From Mycolicibacterium vulneris (GTDB lineage Bacteria > Actinomycetota > Actinomycetes > Mycobacteriales > Mycobacteriaceae), in NCBI RefSeq assembly GCF_002104765.1, contig NZ_NCXM01000006.1, positions 1 to 64,000 on the forward strand: a DNA stretch of 64,000 bases, in the 5' to 3' direction. The translations under genes were made by a program, and so were the position numbers. Under the pieces are notes generated by a model. That model searched no databases. It saw only the letters and a program-made list of their open reading frames with translations, and was not told where the DNA came from. Shown piece after piece: positions 62,769-64,000 of the stretch. Within the stretch, counting starts at the first letter, position 1. The number at the start of each line of letters is the position of its first letter.

Positions 62769-63958
62769 CCGGTGGTCCGTTCGACGGCAAGGCCGTCCTG
62801 ACCGGAGCGGGTAAGTCGCAGGTCGGCCGCAGGCTGGGCCGGACGGGATTGGACCTCACCCTCGAGGCGGTGCTGCGGGCGATCGCCGACGCCGGGCTGA
62901 GCGTCGACGACGTAGACGGGATCGCGAGTTACCCGGGACCGGGTGTGCCGGACGCGGGGTTCTCCGGAGCGACCGTCCAAGAGGTCCGCAACGCACTCGG
63001 ACTGCGCACCCGCTGGTACGTCTCCGCGATGGAGACAGCGGGGCAGATCGGCCCGGCGATCGAGGCGTGCATGGCGGTCAGTCTCGGGCTGGCCAACCAC
63101 GTCGTGGTCTACCGGTCGGTATGGGAATCCACCGCCGCGCAACAAGCCGGCGGCGGTCGGGCCTCGGTGCTGTTCGGCGGCGGGGAATTGCCCCCGCACC
63201 TGGAATGGACGGCGCCCTTTGGCGCACTGTCGGCGGCGAACTGGCTGGCGATGCCCGCCCAGCGCTACATGCACGACTTCAGCCTGACGCGCGAGCACCT
63301 CGGCCGCATCGCGATCAACGCCCGCACCAATGCCGGACTCAATCCCGATGCGGTCTATCGCGAACCGATGACGATGGACGACTACCTCGGTGCGCGGATG
63401 ATCTCCGAGCCGCTGTGCCTCTATGACTGCGATGTGCCCTGCGACGGCGCCACCGCCGTGATCGTGTCGCGCCGTGACGCCGCCAACGGCCTGCCGCGAC
63501 ACCCGCTGACGGTGGAGTCCGTCGGGCCCGGGATGTTCGAGCGGGCGACCTGGGATCAGCGCGGCGACATCACCACGATGGCGGCGCACGATTCGGCGGC
63601 CACGCTGTGGGAGCACACCACCCTGACTCCCGCCGATGTCGACATGGCCCAGCTCTACGACGGCTTCTCCTTCCTGACCGTCATGTGGCTGGAAGCGATG
63701 GGCTTCTGCGAGCACGGCAAGGTCGGCGAATTCGTCGGCGACGGTTCGTCTATCGCACTGGACGGTTCGCTGCCGATCAACACCAGCGGCGGTCAACTCT
63801 CCGGCGGGCGACTGCACGGAATGGGCTTCCTGCACGAGGCATGTGTGCAGTTGTGGGGCGAGGGCGGCGATCGGCAGGCGCCCCGCACCCCCGAGGTGGT
63901 GGCAGTCGGTGTGGGCGGCGGGCCGGTGGCTGGATCGATGCTGCTGAGTAGCCGGTAA
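62762..63958 (+). CDS. Ltp2-like thiolase-fold lipid-transfer protein
   Basis: 398 residues. Conserved QLYDGFSFLTVMWLEAMGFCEHG, LPINTSGGQLSGGRLHGMGFLHEA and GVGGGPVAG, as in Ltp2-type proteins that cleave tertiary alcohols of steroid side chains with a DUF35 partner. No Cys at the thiolase nucleophile position (METAGQIGP). The Tyr in YDGF corresponds to residues implicated in aldolase activity of such enzymes. Confidence 0.83.
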   Translation: MVTGGPFDGKAVLTGAGKSQVGRRLGRTGLDLTLEAVLRAIADAGLSVDDVDGIASYPGPGVPDAGFSGATVQEVRNALGLRTRWYVSAMETAGQIGPAIEACMAVSLGLANHVVVYRSVWESTAAQQAGGGRASVLFGGGELPPHLEWTAPFGALSAANWLAMPAQRYMHDFSLTREHLGRIAINARTNAGLNPDAVYREPMTMDDYLGARMISEPLCLYDCDVPCDGATAVIVSRRDAANGLPRHPLTVESVGPGMFERATWDQRGDITTMAAHDSAATLWEHTTLTPADVDMAQLYDGFSFLTVMWLEAMGFCEHGKVGEFVGDGSSIALDGSLPINTSGGQLSGGRLHGMGFLHEACVQLWGEGGDRQAPRTPEVVAVGVGGGPVAGSMLLSSR

Positions 63959-63961
63959 CTC

Positions 63962-64000
63962 ATGTCGAGGGCCGAAGTCGACGACATGACGCTCGGTGAC
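63962..64000 (+). CDS. Start of a next gene (partial)
   Basis: ATG 63962 opens MSRAEVDDMTLGD and runs to the edge of the window. The position just after the Ltp gene fits an operon member. Not identifiable. Confidence 0.4.
   Translation, partial: MSRAEVDDMTLGD

Noticed and set aside
62576..63835. 419-codon minus-strand frame opposite the Ltp gene
   Set aside because: Antisense shadow, no recognisable motif; the plus strand has clear family signatures.

Overview
The window is high-GC actinobacterial DNA and almost certainly mycobacterial. The evidence is a complete ten-gene mce operon (yrbEA-yrbEB-mceA to mceF plus two Mce-associated proteins), an LpqH-type lipoprotein, a mycofactocin-coupled SDR, an F420-type (LLM) oxidoreductase, many FadD/FadE/thiolase paralogues, and frequent GTG/TTG starts with ATGA stop-start overlaps. 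Species cannot be decided from the sequence alone.

Layout. 1-98 is the 3' end of a methylmalonate-semialdehyde dehydrogenase gene (mmsA), followed by a decayed amidohydrolase remnant (315-512). 0.8-2.0 kb holds a secreted CAP-domain protein and an LpqH-like lipoprotein. A TetR regulator (2320-2946) is followed by a 1.3 kb AT-rich non-coding gap, and then the mce operon (4270-15297) that encodes a lipid importer without its MceG ATPase. From 15.5 kb to the right edge there is a dense catabolic island. It contains thioesterases, two class III CoA-transferases, three acyl-CoA synthetases, four acyl-CoA dehydrogenase units (two two-subunit pairs, one 772-residue fusion and one single-chain enzyme), crotonases, a MaoC hydratase, seven SDRs, an aldehyde dehydrogenase, two P450s, a KshA-like Rieske oxygenase, an LLM oxidoreductase, several thiolase/lipid-transfer proteins with OB-fold (DUF35) partners, a VOC protein, an amidohydrolase, an AveC-family membrane protein, two FMN split-barrel proteins and four regulators (two FadR-type GntR, two TetR).

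How it may work together (inference). Mce imports a hydrophobic substrate; P450, Rieske and LLM enzymes oxidise it; SDRs and the ALDH raise it to an acid; FadD or CoA-transferases make the CoA thioester; ACADs, hydratases, SDRs and thiolases or retro-aldolase-like Ltp/OB-fold pairs shorten it. Paired ACADs and Ltp/DUF35 couples are known from actinobacterial steroid side-chain and ring catabolism, so a steroid-, hopanoid- or terpenoid-like substrate is plausible, but the sequence does not identify it.

The most notable structure beyond the genes is regulatory. A recurring 14-bp box close to GATAACTATTTAGC lies in five divergent or regulator promoters of the island, upstream of the TetR/mce locus and upstream of the CAP gene. 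A second, unrelated palindrome (TTGACAC-N2-GTGTCAA) sits at three promoters next to two sister TetR genes. Together they suggest one coordinated regulon with at least two layers of control. Several enzymes have lost canonical catalytic residues, which points to repurposed subunits.
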